A stretch of 64,000 nucleotides of DNA from Flavobacterium sp. ACN2. GTDB taxonomy: Bacteria; Bacteroidota; Bacteroidia; Flavobacteriales; Flavobacteriaceae. Position numbers and translations under genes: made by a program. Below are positions 1-9,211 of this stretch, one piece after another. The stretch spans positions 124,001 through 188,000 of the forward strand of contig NZ_MRCM01000011.1 in NCBI RefSeq assembly GCF_002303885.1, read 5' to 3'. How positions within the stretch are numbered: the stretch's first letter is position 1; every line of letters begins with the position of its first letter. The notes under the pieces were generated by a model. That model was not told the origin of the DNA. It did no database searches and worked only from the letters and a program-made list of their open reading frames with translations.

Positions 1-462
1 GGAATTCTTCTTTTGGTAGCTATACTTCTTTTTTCTTGTGATAAAAAAAGAGTATTTGATCAGTATAAATCTGTTGGAAGTGCTTGGCACAAAGACAGTA
101 TTGTAAGCTTTGATCTGCCAGTTTTAGATTCTACAAAAAAGTTCAACCTCTTTGTAAACATACGAGACAATAATAATTATCCTTTTAATAATTTATTTTT
201 AATTGTTGCTCTTGAAACACCAAGCGGTTTTACAAAAGTGGATACATTAGAATACCAAATGGCAGAGCCAGATGGAACGTTGTTAGGAAATGGATTTTCT
301 GACATAAAAGAAAGTAAGCTTTATTACAAAGAAGATGTGAAGTTTACAGGGAAATACAAAGTTCACATCAAACAAGCGGTTAGACAATCGGGTAAAATAC
401 CAGGTGTTGAAGCTTTGCAAGGAATTACAGACGTTGGTTTTAGAATAGAACAAAAAGATTAG
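1..462 (+). CDS. gldH: gliding motility lipoprotein GldH (5' end outside window)
   Basis: Outer-membrane-associated lipoprotein needed for Bacteroidota gliding; the Gld proteins work with the type IX secretion machinery. The frame is open to the first base, so the true start lies upstream; a TTG at 13 would cut into the signal peptide. The visible start is the end of a lipoprotein signal (hydrophobic stretch then LFSC, the Cys near base 37 being the lipidation site) followed by DKKRVFDQY, which I recognise from GldH. The remainder is one beta-rich domain of about 140 residues, the usual family length. The stop is 10 nt before the penicillin-binding protein start, suggesting cotranscription. 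Recognition is from sequence memory, not a search. Confidence 0.88.
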   Translation, partial: GILLLVAILLFSCDKKRVFDQYKSVGSAWHKDSIVSFDLPVLDSTKKFNLFVNIRDNNNYPFNNLFLIVALETPSGFTKVDTLEYQMAEPDGTLLGNGFSDIKESKLYYKEDVKFTGKYKVHIKQAVRQSGKIPGVEALQGITDVGFRIEQKD

Positions 463-472
463 ATAAATAGTT

Positions 473-2779
473 ATGGCTGCTAAAAAAAACAATCAATCCA
501 AAAGCGTTAAGGATATTAATTATTACAAAAAGAAATTTTGGCAGGTTTTTGCCTACTCTTTATTAGGAGTTCTAGCCTTCTTCTTATTTGCTTCTTGGGG
601 TTTATTTGGTTCTATGCCTTCATTTGAAGATTTAGAAAATCCAGATTCAAACCTTGCTACCGAAATTATCTCTTCTGATGGAGTTGTGATTGGTAAATAT
701 TTCAAAACCAATAGATCGCAACTTAAATATTCTGATTTGCCTAAAAATTTAGTTGAAGCACTTGTTGCAACTGAAGATGCACGTTTTTACGACCACTCAG
801 GAATTGATGGGCGTGGAACTTTAAGAGCTGTTTTTAGTTTAGGAACAAATGGGGGTGCGAGTACATTGACACAACAGCTTGCAAAACAGTTGTTTCATGG
901 TGAAGGATCGAAATTTTTGCCTTTTAGAGTTGTACAAAAAATAAAAGAATGGATTATTGCCATTCGTCTGGAAAGACAATATACAAAGAACGAAATCTTA
1001 GCGATGTATTGCAACGTTTATGATTTCGGAAATTATTCTGTTGGAGTAAGTTCTGCCGCTCAGACTTATTTCTCAAAAGAGCCAAAAGACTTGACAATTG
1101 ACGAATCTGCTATTTTGGTCGGAATGTTCAAAAATTCAGGTTTGTACAATCCGGTAAGAAATCCGCAGGGCGTAAAAAACCGTCGTAATGTGGTTTTATC
1201 GCAAATGGCAAAAGCAAAAATGATTTCGGAAGCTGAAAAAGAAAGACTTCAAGCGCTTCCAATTACGCTGAAATTTAAATTGGAAAGCCACCGTGAAGGT
1301 ATCGCTACTTATTTCAGAGAATATCTTCGCGATTACATGAAAAAATGGGTTGCTGAAAACAAAAAGCCTGATGGATCTGATTACGATATTTACAAAGATG
1401 GTCTTAAGATTTATACTACTATAGATTCTAGAATGCAAACCTACGCTGAAGAAGCGGTTGCTGCGCACATGCAAAACCTTCAACAGCAGTTTTTTATTGA
1501 TCAAAAAAACAATAAAAATGCTCCTTTCGTAAATATTACACAAGCTGAGACAGATAGAATCATCATGCAAGCCATGAAAAATTCTGTTCGTTGGGCTCAG
1601 ATGAAAGATATGGATAAAAGCGAGGAAGATATCATTGCATCATTCAAAGTAAAAACTAAAATGCGTGTCTTTACTTGGAAAGGTGAAAGAGATACCACTA
1701 TGACACCACTGGATTCTATTCGTTACTACAAGCACTTTTTGCAATCTGGTTTAATGTCTATGGAACCTCAAACAGGAGCAATTAAAGCTTGGGTTGGAGG
1801 AATCAATTACAAATATTTCCAATACGATCACGTAGGGCAGGGAGCAAGACAGGTAGGTTCTACTTTCAAGCCTTTTGTTTATGCAACGGCAATCGAAGAA
1901 TTAAATATGTCGCCATGTGATTCTATTCTTGATGGACCTTTCATGATCCATAAAGGACGTCACCACGTAACAGAAGACTGGGAACCAAGAAACTCAGATT
2001 ACAGATACCGCGGAATGGTAACTTTAAAACAAGCCTTGGCAGCTTCTATCAATACAGTTTCGGCTAAATTAATTGATAGAACAAGTCCAGAAGCAGTTGT
2101 AGAATTAACTAAAAAATTAGGAGTAAAAACAGAAATTCCAGTTCAGCCTTCAATTGCACTAGGTGCGGTAGATATTACAGTTGAAGATATGGTTGCGGCG
2201 TATAGTACATTTGCGAACCAAGGAGTTTATGTAAAACCACAGTTTTTAAGCAGAATTGAAAACAAAAGCGGAGAGGTTATTTACGAACCAATTCCAGAGT
2301 CTCACGACGTTTTAAATAAAGATATTGCCTTTGCGGTAATCAAATTGCTTCAAGGGGTTACAGAAAGTGGTTCTGGTGTGCGTTTACGTACTCAGGGCGG
2401 CGGAAGTGGAGATAACCGTTGGACAGGATATCCATACATGTTTACAAACCCAATTGCGGGTAAAACAGGTACAACGCAAAACCAGTCTGATGGTTGGTTT
2501 ATGGGAATGGTTCCGAACTTGGTAACTGGAGTTTGGGTTGGATGTGAAGATCGTTCAGCACGTTTCAAAAGTTTGACTTACGGACAAGGAGCAACTGCAG
2601 CTTTGCCTGTTTGGGGGTATTACATGAAAAAGTGTTATGCTGATAAAACCCTTCAGGTTTCTAAAGGCGAGTTTGAACGTCCGGCAAACCTTTCTATAAA
2701 AGTAGACTGCTATGCTAGACCAGTTATAGTGAAAGATACCACACAGACCGAACAAAATACAGATGAATTTGAATTGTAA
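473..2779 (+). CDS. mrcA: penicillin-binding protein 1A, bifunctional glycosyltransferase/transpeptidase
   Basis: Class A PBP that polymerises glycan strands from lipid II and cross-links peptides in the periplasm. A short cytoplasmic tail is followed by a membrane anchor (about residues 22-45). The GT51 domain shows the EDxxFxxHxG motif with catalytic Glu101, then GGASTLTQQ (residues 127-135) and RLERQYTKNEIL. The transpeptidase domain has STFK (Ser463, Lys466), SIN (525-527) and KTGTT (Lys664). The length of 768 residues is normal for Bacteroidota PBP1A. The ATG at 473 lies 10 nt after gldH, so the two probably share a transcript; a strong hairpin follows the stop. All catalytic motifs are intact. 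Confidence 0.95.
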   Translation: MAAKKNNQSKSVKDINYYKKKFWQVFAYSLLGVLAFFLFASWGLFGSMPSFEDLENPDSNLATEIISSDGVVIGKYFKTNRSQLKYSDLPKNLVEALVATEDARFYDHSGIDGRGTLRAVFSLGTNGGASTLTQQLAKQLFHGEGSKFLPFRVVQKIKEWIIAIRLERQYTKNEILAMYCNVYDFGNYSVGVSSAAQTYFSKEPKDLTIDESAILVGMFKNSGLYNPVRNPQGVKNRRNVVLSQMAKAKMISEAEKERLQALPITLKFKLESHREGIATYFREYLRDYMKKWVAENKKPDGSDYDIYKDGLKIYTTIDSRMQTYAEEAVAAHMQNLQQQFFIDQKNNKNAPFVNITQAETDRIIMQAMKNSVRWAQMKDMDKSEEDIIASFKVKTKMRVFTWKGERDTTMTPLDSIRYYKHFLQSGLMSMEPQTGAIKAWVGGINYKYFQYDHVGQGARQVGSTFKPFVYATAIEELNMSPCDSILDGPFMIHKGRHHVTEDWEPRNSDYRYRGMVTLKQALAASINTVSAKLIDRTSPEAVVELTKKLGVKTEIPVQPSIALGAVDITVEDMVAAYSTFANQGVYVKPQFLSRIENKSGEVIYEPIPESHDVLNKDIAFAVIKLLQGVTESGSGVRLRTQGGGSGDNRWTGYPYMFTNPIAGKTGTTQNQSDGWFMGMVPNLVTGVWVGCEDRSARFKSLTYGQGATAALPVWGYYMKKCYADKTLQVSKGEFERPANLSIKVDCYARPVIVKDTTQTEQNTDEFEL

Positions 2780-2813
2780 TATTGTTGCAATAACCCTTAT
2801 CTGATTATACATC

Positions 2814-2860
2814 AATCCCTTTACCAGTCTTCTAGAAGATTTGTAAAGGGATTTTTCTTT
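2814..2860 (+). terminator. intrinsic terminator after mrcA
   Basis: AATCCCTTTAC (2814-2824) pairs perfectly with GTAAAGGGATT (2843-2853) around an 18-nt loop, and is followed by a T-rich run. Placed 35 nt after the mrcA stop. Confidence 0.85.
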
Positions 2861-2944
2861 TCGTTTTATTTTTACGAAATCGTTATAATTTCACCTAAAA
2901 ATCTTATTTTTATCAAAAATATTCAGCAATAAAGATAGTTTGTT

Positions 2945-3646
2945 ATGATAACAAAAAAAGTAAATAACGTTCATGAAGCTATTGAAGGAATCGATAGCGG
3001 TATGACCATTATGTTTGGTGGTTTCGGTTTATGTGGTATTCCTGAAAATACAATCGCAGCTTTGGTAAATACATCCATTTCAGATTTAACCTGTATTTCC
3101 AACAATGCTGGTGTAGACGATTTTGGTTTGGGATTGTTGTTGCAGAAAAAGCAGATCAAAAAAATGATTTCTTCTTATGTGGGAGAAAACGCCGAATTTG
3201 AACGTCAGATGCTTTCGGGAGAATTAGAAGTTGAATTGACGCCTCAAGGAACTTTGGCAGAACGCTGTCGTGCGGCTCAGGCTGGAATTCCTGCTTTCTT
3301 TACACCAGCAGGTTACGGAACTGAAGTTGCTGAAGGAAAAGAAGCACGCGAGTTTAATGGAAAAATGCATATTATGGAAGAAGCTTTCAAAGCCGATTTT
3401 TCTATTGTAAAAGCTTGGAAAGGCGATGAAGCCGGAAATCTGATTTTCAAAGGAACAGCCAGAAACTTCAATGCTTGTATGGCGGGTGCAGGAAAGATCA
3501 CAATTGCAGAAGTAGAAGAGTTGGTTCCTGTTGGCACATTAGACCCCAATCAAATTCATATTCCTGGAATTATGGTACAGCGTATCTTTCAAGGAGAAAA
3601 ATTTGAAAAGAGAATTGAGCAACGCACAGTAAGAGCTAGAAATTAG
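2945..3646 (+). CDS. scoA: 3-oxoacid CoA-transferase subunit A
   Basis: Alpha subunit of a class I CoA-transferase (succinyl-CoA:3-ketoacid or acetate/acetoacetate type), which moves CoA between succinyl-CoA and acetoacetate in ketone-body or branched-chain catabolism. The 233 residues match the family length. The N-terminal glycine-rich [10 protein letters not shown] (26-35) is the family signature, and [13 protein letters not shown] near the middle is also typical. The catalytic glutamate belongs to the B subunit, encoded at 4718. Normally A and B abut or overlap in one operon; here they are 1.07 kb apart with a beta-lactamase gene between them. The stop lies inside the first of two 94-bp direct repeats. 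Exact acyl substrate cannot be read from sequence. Confidence 0.92.
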   Translation: MITKKVNNVHEAIEGIDSGMTIMFGGFGLCGIPENTIAALVNTSISDLTCISNNAGVDDFGLGLLLQKKQIKKMISSYVGENAEFERQMLSGELEVELTPQGTLAERCRAAQAGIPAFFTPAGYGTEVAEGKEAREFNGKMHIMEEAFKADFSIVKAWKGDEAGNLIFKGTARNFNACMAGAGKITIAEVEELVPVGTLDPNQIHIPGIMVQRIFQGEKFEKRIEQRTVRARN

Positions 3647-3735
3647 ATAATTAGAAAATGAGGTAATTAGATAATTAATTTAGATTGTGTATAGAATTAT
3701 CTTATTATCAAATTGACTAATTGACACATTAAAAA
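3642..3735. repeat. left copy of 94-bp direct repeat flanking the beta-lactamase
   Basis: Compared base by base with 4610-4703 this stretch differs only at 3663-3664 (GT here, TC in the other copy), so 92 of 94 match with no gaps; the offset is exactly 968 bp. The repeat is AT-rich and built of short ATTAGATAATTAG and CAATTGACTAATTGAC units. It carries the last bases of scoA at its left end and reaches 1 nt before the beta-lactamase ATG. Confidence 0.95.
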
Positions 3736-3736
3736 T

Positions 3737-4618
3737 ATGACTAGATTTAGTATAGCTCTTTTTTCGTTCGTATCGTTTCAGGTTTTTTCTCAAGGCACCA
3801 ATGAACTTAGAAATCAATTGCAGCAAATCATTTCAAGTAAAAATGCGACGGTCGGAGTTTCAATAAAAAACATTGAAGACAAAGACACTTTGAGTATTAA
3901 CGGAAATTTAAAAATGCCAATGATGAGCGTGTTTAAATTTCATATTGCTTTGGCAGTTTTGCATAAAGTTGATGAAGGCGAGTTCAATCTTACGCAGGAA
4001 ATTTTCGTAAAAAAGAAAGACTTAAAGGAAGATACGTGGAGCCCGATGAAAGAAGATTATCCAGAAGGAAATGTAAACTTGACTTTGGATAAAATACTTC
4101 GATATACGGTTTCGCATAGTGATAATAACGGATGCGACATTTTGATCAAATTAGTTGGAGGCACAAAATACATTCAGAAGTTTATAAACGAACAGGGAAT
4201 CAAGGATTTCGTTATTAAAGTGAACGAAGATCAAATGAAGACTTGGAAAAATCTGTATATCAACACCACCACTCCGTTAGCAACTACAGAATTGCTGGAG
4301 AAGTTTTTTAAAGGTAAAGTTCTAAAAGAAGAAACCACGAAGTATCTATATCAGATAATGGTAGAAACTTCAAGAGGTCTTACTTGGATGAAAGCTGGAC
4401 TTCCTGAAGGAACAGAATTGGCACATCGAACTGGAATCTCTGGAACGAATGATGCTAATTTGAGAGTAGCAATGAATGACATTGGAATTGTAAAACTTCC
4501 AAATGGAAAACATCTTATTGTTTCTGTTTATTTAAAAGATATTACAGAAAAGAAAGAAGACACAGAAAAAATAGTTGCAGATATCACAAAAGCAGTCTGG
4601 AATTATTTTATTAGATAA
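3737..4618 (+). CDS. class A beta-lactamase (subclass A2-like)
   Basis: Secreted or periplasmic serine beta-lactamase that hydrolyses beta-lactam rings. Signal peptide is residues 1-18. Catalytic elements are all visible: SVFK (Ser64, Lys67), SDN (128-130), the omega-loop Glu164 in NEDQM, and RTG (231-233) where most class A enzymes have KTG. The length of 293 residues and the NEDQM loop resemble the Bacteroidota subclass A2 group (PER, CfxA, CblA and relatives) more than TEM or SHV. It sits between the two CoA-transferase subunit genes and is flanked by 94-bp near-identical direct repeats, as if inserted or duplicated in. Arg for Lys in the third motif is conservative and does not by itself argue against activity. 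No LysR-type regulator lies next to it. Resistance spectrum is not predictable here. Confidence 0.9.
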   Translation: MTRFSIALFSFVSFQVFSQGTNELRNQLQQIISSKNATVGVSIKNIEDKDTLSINGNLKMPMMSVFKFHIALAVLHKVDEGEFNLTQEIFVKKKDLKEDTWSPMKEDYPEGNVNLTLDKILRYTVSHSDNNGCDILIKLVGGTKYIQKFINEQGIKDFVIKVNEDQMKTWKNLYINTTTPLATTELLEKFFKGKVLKEETTKYLYQIMVETSRGLTWMKAGLPEGTELAHRTGISGTNDANLRVAMNDIGIVKLPNGKHLIVSVYLKDITEKKEDTEKIVADITKAVWNYFIR

Positions 4619-4703
4619 TTAGAAAATGAGTCAATTAGATAATTAATTTAGATTGTGTATAGAATTATCTTATTATCAAATTGACTAATTGACACATTAA
4701 AAA
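4610..4703. repeat. right copy of 94-bp direct repeat flanking the beta-lactamase
   Basis: Second copy of the repeat at 3642-3735 (mismatches at 4631-4632 only). It starts inside the last codons of the beta-lactamase and ends 14 nt before the scoB ATG. Identity drops abruptly just past both ends, which marks the unit boundary. Confidence 0.95.
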
Positions 4704-4717
4704 GATACATTAAAACT

Positions 4718-5377
4718 ATGGCACTTAGTAAAGAAGATATAGCAAAACGAATTGCAAAAGAAGTAAAAGACCGTTATTTTGTAAATCTTGGAATTGGGAT
4801 TCCGACTTTGGTCGCAAATTATGTTCGAGAGGATATAGCGGTTGAATTCCAAAGTGAAAATGGAGTTCTCGGAATGGGGCCTTTTCCTTTTGAAGGAGAA
4901 GAAGATGCAGATGTGATCAATGCAGGAAAACAAACTATTACAACACTTCCGGGTGCAAGTTTCTTTGATTCGGCTTTCAGTTTTGGAATGATTCGTAGCC
5001 AAAAAGTAGATTTGACAATTCTAGGAGCGATGGAAGTTTCTGAAAACGGAGACATCGCAAACTGGAAAATTCCAGGTAAAATGGTAAAAGGAATGGGGGG
5101 CGCAATGGATTTGGTGGCTTCCGCCGAAAATATCATCGTTGCCATGATGCACGTAAACAAAGCAGGTGAGTCAAAAATCTTAAAAAGATGCACTTTGCCA
5201 TTGACTGGAGTAGGATGCGTTAAAAAGGTTGTAACAGAGCTTGCAGTTCTAGAAGTAACCGAAAAAGGTTTTAAGCTCTTAGAACGAGCGCCAGGTGTCT
5301 CAGTCGATCACATCATCGCCTCAACCGAAGCCGATTTGATTATTGAAGGAGAAATTCCTGAAATGGATATCAGCTAA
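4718..5377 (+). CDS. scoB: 3-oxoacid CoA-transferase subunit B
   Basis: Beta subunit of the class I CoA-transferase, carrying the catalytic glutamate that forms the CoA thioester. Glu47 in the motif SENGVLGMGP (46-55) is the active-site residue. The 219-residue length is typical, as is the N-terminal NLGIGIPTLVANYV. It pairs with scoA at 2945 and the two together should form the heteromer. The present distance from scoA means scoB must be read through the beta-lactamase gene or use its own promoter, possibly within the right-hand direct repeat. A strong terminator follows 30 nt after the stop. Confidence 0.93.
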   Translation: MALSKEDIAKRIAKEVKDRYFVNLGIGIPTLVANYVREDIAVEFQSENGVLGMGPFPFEGEEDADVINAGKQTITTLPGASFFDSAFSFGMIRSQKVDLTILGAMEVSENGDIANWKIPGKMVKGMGGAMDLVASAENIIVAMMHVNKAGESKILKRCTLPLTGVGCVKKVVTELAVLEVTEKGFKLLERAPGVSVDHIIASTEADLIIEGEIPEMDIS

Positions 5378-5406
5378 AAAAATATTTTTTTCTAAAAAAA
5401 CCGATC

Positions 5407-5438
5407 AAGGCCAGCTTTTAAAAGAGCTGGCCTTTTTT
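5407..5438 (+). terminator. intrinsic terminator after scoB
   Basis: AAGGCCAGCT (5407-5416) pairs with AGCTGGCCTT around an 8-nt loop and is followed by a run of six T. It closes the scoA-bla-scoB segment. Confidence 0.9.
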
Positions 5439-5439
5439 G

Positions 5440-5747
5440 TAGGAATTAATTAAAGGATTTATTGCTATTGATATTAATAAATTATATCAGATTCAAAACT
5501 TATTTTCAAATATAAGTAGTTATTAATCAGTGAAATAATTATTTTTTAAGGCATTTTCTTACGAGATTATTATGGTTTGTTAAATAAAAATGGAATTAAT
5601 GTAAAAAATGTTGCTTTTTATCGATTAAAGACATATTTAATCGATTATCTAACATAAATAAAATATTTTTACACAAAAATAAAGTATTTACCTACATTAA
5701 ATATTTTGTTTGTAATCCATTTAACCAAAATTAAATACCACATTATT
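5440..5747. other. 308-bp AT-rich intergenic region
   Basis: No open frame or hairpin of note. It is unusually AT-rich, with several ATCGATT/TTAATCGATT stretches (near 5620-5645), and should hold the promoter of the secreted protease. The nearest -7-like string is TATTTTG near 5703, which deviates from TAnnTTTG. Confidence 0.5.
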
Positions 5748-8531
5748 ATGGAAAGAAAATTACCCAAGATTATGGCGTCAGCCGTTATTATTCTTACATT
5801 TTCAGCGCCTGTATTTGCTCAGAATACAGACAAGCGGATAAGTCAGAAAAATTTATCAGAAAATGGACAACCGAGTCTAATCACTTTTAGTGATAAATCC
5901 ACCTACAAGGGAACAGATTACAATACTGTTTTTAAAGAGCAACTTGGACTAAAGGATAACCAATCTTTTTTGAAAGTTAAAACTGAATCAGACAGAGAGG
6001 GGTTTACTCATGAAAAGTTTCAGTTGTATGAACAAGGAATTAAAGTAGAATTTGCCAATTATACATTACATTCTAAAGAAGGCAAATTGGTTTCTATGAA
6101 TGGTGAGTTTTATGCTTTTAATAATGTAAAAACTACTCCAAAATTATCAAGTCAGGATGCATTTGCTAAAGCGATTGCTTACACGGGAGCAAAAGAATAC
6201 TTATGGGAAAAACCCGAAGATGCCGCTGCAATGGATTATGAAAAACCAAAAGGGGAATTGGTTTTATTACCAGATATGGAAGAACAGGGACAGGATAGAA
6301 AATCAGACAAAGTTCGATTGGCTTATAAGTTTGATATCTATGCTACGAATCCGTTGAGCAGAGGTGATCTCTATATCGATGCTGAAACTGGAAATGTTTT
6401 GTTTTATAATGCTACAATAAAACACCTTGGAGAATATAGTCACGGAGGAAAATTGGAGTCTGCGAAAGCAAAGCAAGAGGTAGCATCTAATGCAAAAGTT
6501 GCAATTGTTGCAGCAAATGCAGCGACACGTTATAGCGGAACTCAGACCATTCAGACTACTCTAAGCGGATCTTCTTATATTTTATCTGATGGAACTCGCG
6601 GAAATGGAATTCAAACCTATAATTCTGCCAGAACAGCGACATACCCAACAACCAATTTCACCGATGCTGACAATAACTGGACAGCTGCTGAGTATAATAA
6701 TACAAATAAAGATAATGGAGCATTAGATGCACATTGGGGTGCTGAAATGACATATGATTATTGGTCTGCTGTTCATGGAAGAAACAGTTATGACAATGCT
6801 GGAGCAAAAATTAGAAGTTATGTTCACTACAATTTAGTAGCTGCTGGATATCCAAATAACAATAATGCATTCTGGAACGGAAGTGTTATGACTTATGGCG
6901 ACGGAACAGGAACTGGAGGATTTGATATCTTGACGTCAATAGATGTTGCTGGACATGAAATAGGACATGCGGTTTGTACTTATACAGCAAATCTTGCTTA
7001 TCAAAAAGAATCAGGAGCAATGAATGAGGGTTTCTCTGATATTTGGGGAGCTTGTATCGAATATCGTGCTGCACCAACAAAATCGACATGGTTAGTGGGA
7101 GAAGATATTGAAAGAAGATCAGGGCATCTTGCTTTGCGCTCTATGAGTAATCCAAAATCTGAGGGGCAACCAGATACTTATGGAGGAACTAATTGGGTGA
7201 GCCAAAGCTGTACACCCACTAGTAGTAATGATTATTGCGGCGTTCATACCAATTCTGGAGTTTTGAATCATTGGTTTTATATTTTATCAGTTGGTAAATC
7301 AGGAACAAATGATATTGGAAGCACCTATAATGTGACTGGTATAACTATCGATAAAGCTGCAAAAATTGCCTATCGTTTAGAAAGTGTGTATTTAACCGCA
7401 AATTCTACTTATGCAAATGCAAGGACATCAGGAATACAATCTGCAATAGATTTGTATGGTGCAGGTTCGGCTGAAGTTATAGCAACAACCAATGCTTTTT
7501 TTGCAGTAGGTATTGGCGCAGCTTATGTAGGATCTACTGATACTGTTGCGCCTACAGCTCCAACAAGTCTTGCAGCTTCGGGCACTACGGGAACAACGAC
7601 TAATTTATCCTGGACAGCCTCAACAGATAATGTTGCTGTTACAGGGTATGATATTTACCAAGGAACAACATTAAAAGGTTCGTCTGCAACAACTAGTTAT
7701 ACCGTAACTGGTTTAACAGCATTAACAGCTTATAGTTTTAGTGTAAAAGCTAAAGATGCGGCAGGAAATGTTTCGACAGCGAGTAATACAGTAAATGTTA
7801 CAACTACTTCTGCGGGATTAACATATTGTACATCTCAGGGTAATAGTACGGCAGACGAAAGAATTGGTAAAGTTGTATTTGGAACAATCAACAATACATC
7901 TACAGGAACAGCGGGTTATGAAAATTACACCTCAATTTCGGCAAATGCAACAAGAGGAACTGCATATACAATTACGATCACACCGAGCTGGACATCTACA
8001 GTTTACAGTGAAGGATATGCTGTATTTATAGATTACAATCAAGATGGTGATTTTGCCGATTCTGGTGAAACGGTTTGGACAAAAGCGACATCAACAGCAA
8101 CTTCGGCATCTGGAACTATTACAATTCCGGCAACAGCAACTCTTGGGACAACAAGACTTAGAGTTTCTATGAAATACAATGGAGTTCCAACATCTTGCGA
8201 AAGTTTTTCTTATGGACAGGTCGAAGATTATTCGATAAACATAACAGCTTTAGGACCAATTGTGAATGAAGAACTTGTTGCGGGATTGATTGAGACTAAT
8301 GAAAATTCTGAATTTGTATTATATCCAAATCCTGTTACAAATGAGCTAAATGTTTCATTTTTAAACAATAAAGGATATACATTTAGAATTACAAATGTTT
8401 TAGGTCAGCAAATTAGTAAAGGTGAACTTTCTGAAAGCCCTATAGATGTAAGCCTGTTAAGTACGGGAATTTACATTATAGAATTGAACAACGGCACAAA
8501 AAGAATCGTTAAGAAATTCGCTAAAAAATAA
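5748..8531 (+). CDS. secreted thermolysin-like (M4) metalloprotease with FN3, GEVED and T9SS sorting domains
   Basis: Extracellular zinc endopeptidase of 927 residues. I prefer the ATG at 5748 to an upstream TTG at 5706 because it gives a clean signal peptide ending near VFAQ (residue 25). Order: signal; FTP/PepSY-type inhibitory propeptide (about 30-230); M4 catalytic domain with HEIGH (His403, Glu404, His407) and third ligand Glu427 in NEGFSD, the same 24-residue spacing as in thermolysin; a fibronectin type III domain (about 600-690); a GEVED domain (about 720-835) with FIDYNQDGDF; and a C-terminal T9SS type A sorting domain starting at LYPNP and ending in KKFAKK. The last domain directs export across the outer membrane by the same machinery GldH belongs to. 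Monocistronic, with a terminator directly after. Confidence 0.95.
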   Translation: MERKLPKIMASAVIILTFSAPVFAQNTDKRISQKNLSENGQPSLITFSDKSTYKGTDYNTVFKEQLGLKDNQSFLKVKTESDREGFTHEKFQLYEQGIKVEFANYTLHSKEGKLVSMNGEFYAFNNVKTTPKLSSQDAFAKAIAYTGAKEYLWEKPEDAAAMDYEKPKGELVLLPDMEEQGQDRKSDKVRLAYKFDIYATNPLSRGDLYIDAETGNVLFYNATIKHLGEYSHGGKLESAKAKQEVASNAKVAIVAANAATRYSGTQTIQTTLSGSSYILSDGTRGNGIQTYNSARTATYPTTNFTDADNNWTAAEYNNTNKDNGALDAHWGAEMTYDYWSAVHGRNSYDNAGAKIRSYVHYNLVAAGYPNNNNAFWNGSVMTYGDGTGTGGFDILTSIDVAGHEIGHAVCTYTANLAYQKESGAMNEGFSDIWGACIEYRAAPTKSTWLVGEDIERRSGHLALRSMSNPKSEGQPDTYGGTNWVSQSCTPTSSNDYCGVHTNSGVLNHWFYILSVGKSGTNDIGSTYNVTGITIDKAAKIAYRLESVYLTANSTYANARTSGIQSAIDLYGAGSAEVIATTNAFFAVGIGAAYVGSTDTVAPTAPTSLAASGTTGTTTNLSWTASTDNVAVTGYDIYQGTTLKGSSATTSYTVTGLTALTAYSFSVKAKDAAGNVSTASNTVNVTTTSAGLTYCTSQGNSTADERIGKVVFGTINNTSTGTAGYENYTSISANATRGTAYTITITPSWTSTVYSEGYAVFIDYNQDGDFADSGETVWTKATSTATSASGTITIPATATLGTTRLRVSMKYNGVPTSCESFSYGQVEDYSINITALGPIVNEELVAGLIETNENSEFVLYPNPVTNELNVSFLNNKGYTFRITNVLGQQISKGELSESPIDVSLLSTGIYIIELNNGTKRIVKKFAKK

Positions 8532-8552
8532 AATAATAATACTATAAAAAGT

Positions 8553-8580
8553 AAAAAACCGCCTACTTGGGCGGTTTTTC
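8553..8580. terminator. bidirectional terminator between protease and outer-membrane protein gene
   Basis: AAAAACCGCC pairs with GGGCGGTTTTT around a short loop; A-run on the left and T-run on the right allow use from both converging genes. Confidence 0.85.
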
Positions 8581-8640
8581 TTTTTCAAAATCTTAGAAAC
8601 TTAGAAACTTAGGATCTCAGTATCTTAGAAACTTTAAAAA

Positions 8641-9162
8641 CTATAAATTAAATGAAGCTCCTAAACTAAAAGTAGCTTGATTATTCAAATGATAAAAACG
8701 ATCATCGCTTGAACTGTATTTTGCAATTGGGAATCCGATTTCTGTGAAAACACCAAATCCTTCTGTGAAGAAATAACGGCCTCCAACATGACCTCCGAAA
8801 TTACGTAAACCTAAGCTTAATCCAGGGTATACGTCCAATTCTTTTACTCCAATTACACTAGATAAGTTAGCATTAATTCTTGCTTTTGCATCAAAACGAT
8901 CCCCAAAATCAGGTTTAGCAGTACCAGACGCTCCATTAGGAAAACTGTAATAATAAGTGTCTACTCCTAATAAGTAGTTAGAGACAAAACCAAAAGAGAA
9001 ATTTTCTCCTAAACCAAAATCAACAGAACCTTGAATTCCAGAACCACCATCTTGCAAATTAGCTCCTACGTTTACTTTAATATCTCCCTTTCCTTTAAAA
9101 GCTTCTTGAGCATTAACAAATCCGAATGTCACTAAAAATACAAGTGTAATAACCTTTTTCAT
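8641..9162 (-). CDS. small outer-membrane beta-barrel protein
   Basis: 173 residues with a signal peptide (1-18, ending FVNAQ). The mature part is a series of alternating hydrophobic/polar strands rich in Gly and aromatics (for example SFGFVSNYLLG, PGLSLGLRNFGGHVGGRYFF), ending in ATFSLGASFNL, a typical C-terminal beta-signal ending in an aromatic-x-hydrophobic pattern. About eight strands can be drawn. This predicts a small porin-like barrel of the type usually annotated as outer membrane beta-barrel protein. No specific function is recognisable. It converges on the protease gene across a shared terminator. Confidence 0.75.
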   Translation of the reverse strand: MKKVITLVFLVTFGFVNAQEAFKGKGDIKVNVGANLQDGGSGIQGSVDFGLGENFSFGFVSNYLLGVDTYYYSFPNGASGTAKPDFGDRFDAKARINANLSSVIGVKELDVYPGLSLGLRNFGGHVGGRYFFTEGFGVFTEIGFPIAKYSSSDDRFYHLNNQATFSLGASFNL

Positions 9163-9211
9163 AAAAATTTAATATTAATTATTTGGGTAGCAAATGTAAA
9201 ATTTAAATAAA

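Noticed and set aside
1196-1570. Minus-strand frame of 124 residues within mrcA
   Set aside because: Antisense to a perfectly conserved PBP; composition and lack of motifs mark it as a shadow frame.
4819-5193. Minus-strand frame inside scoB
   Set aside because: Antisense shadow of a well recognised CoA-transferase subunit.
5706-5747. Upstream TTG start for the M4 protease
   Set aside because: The added 14 residues would precede the natural signal peptide; the ATG at 5748 gives a normal export signal.
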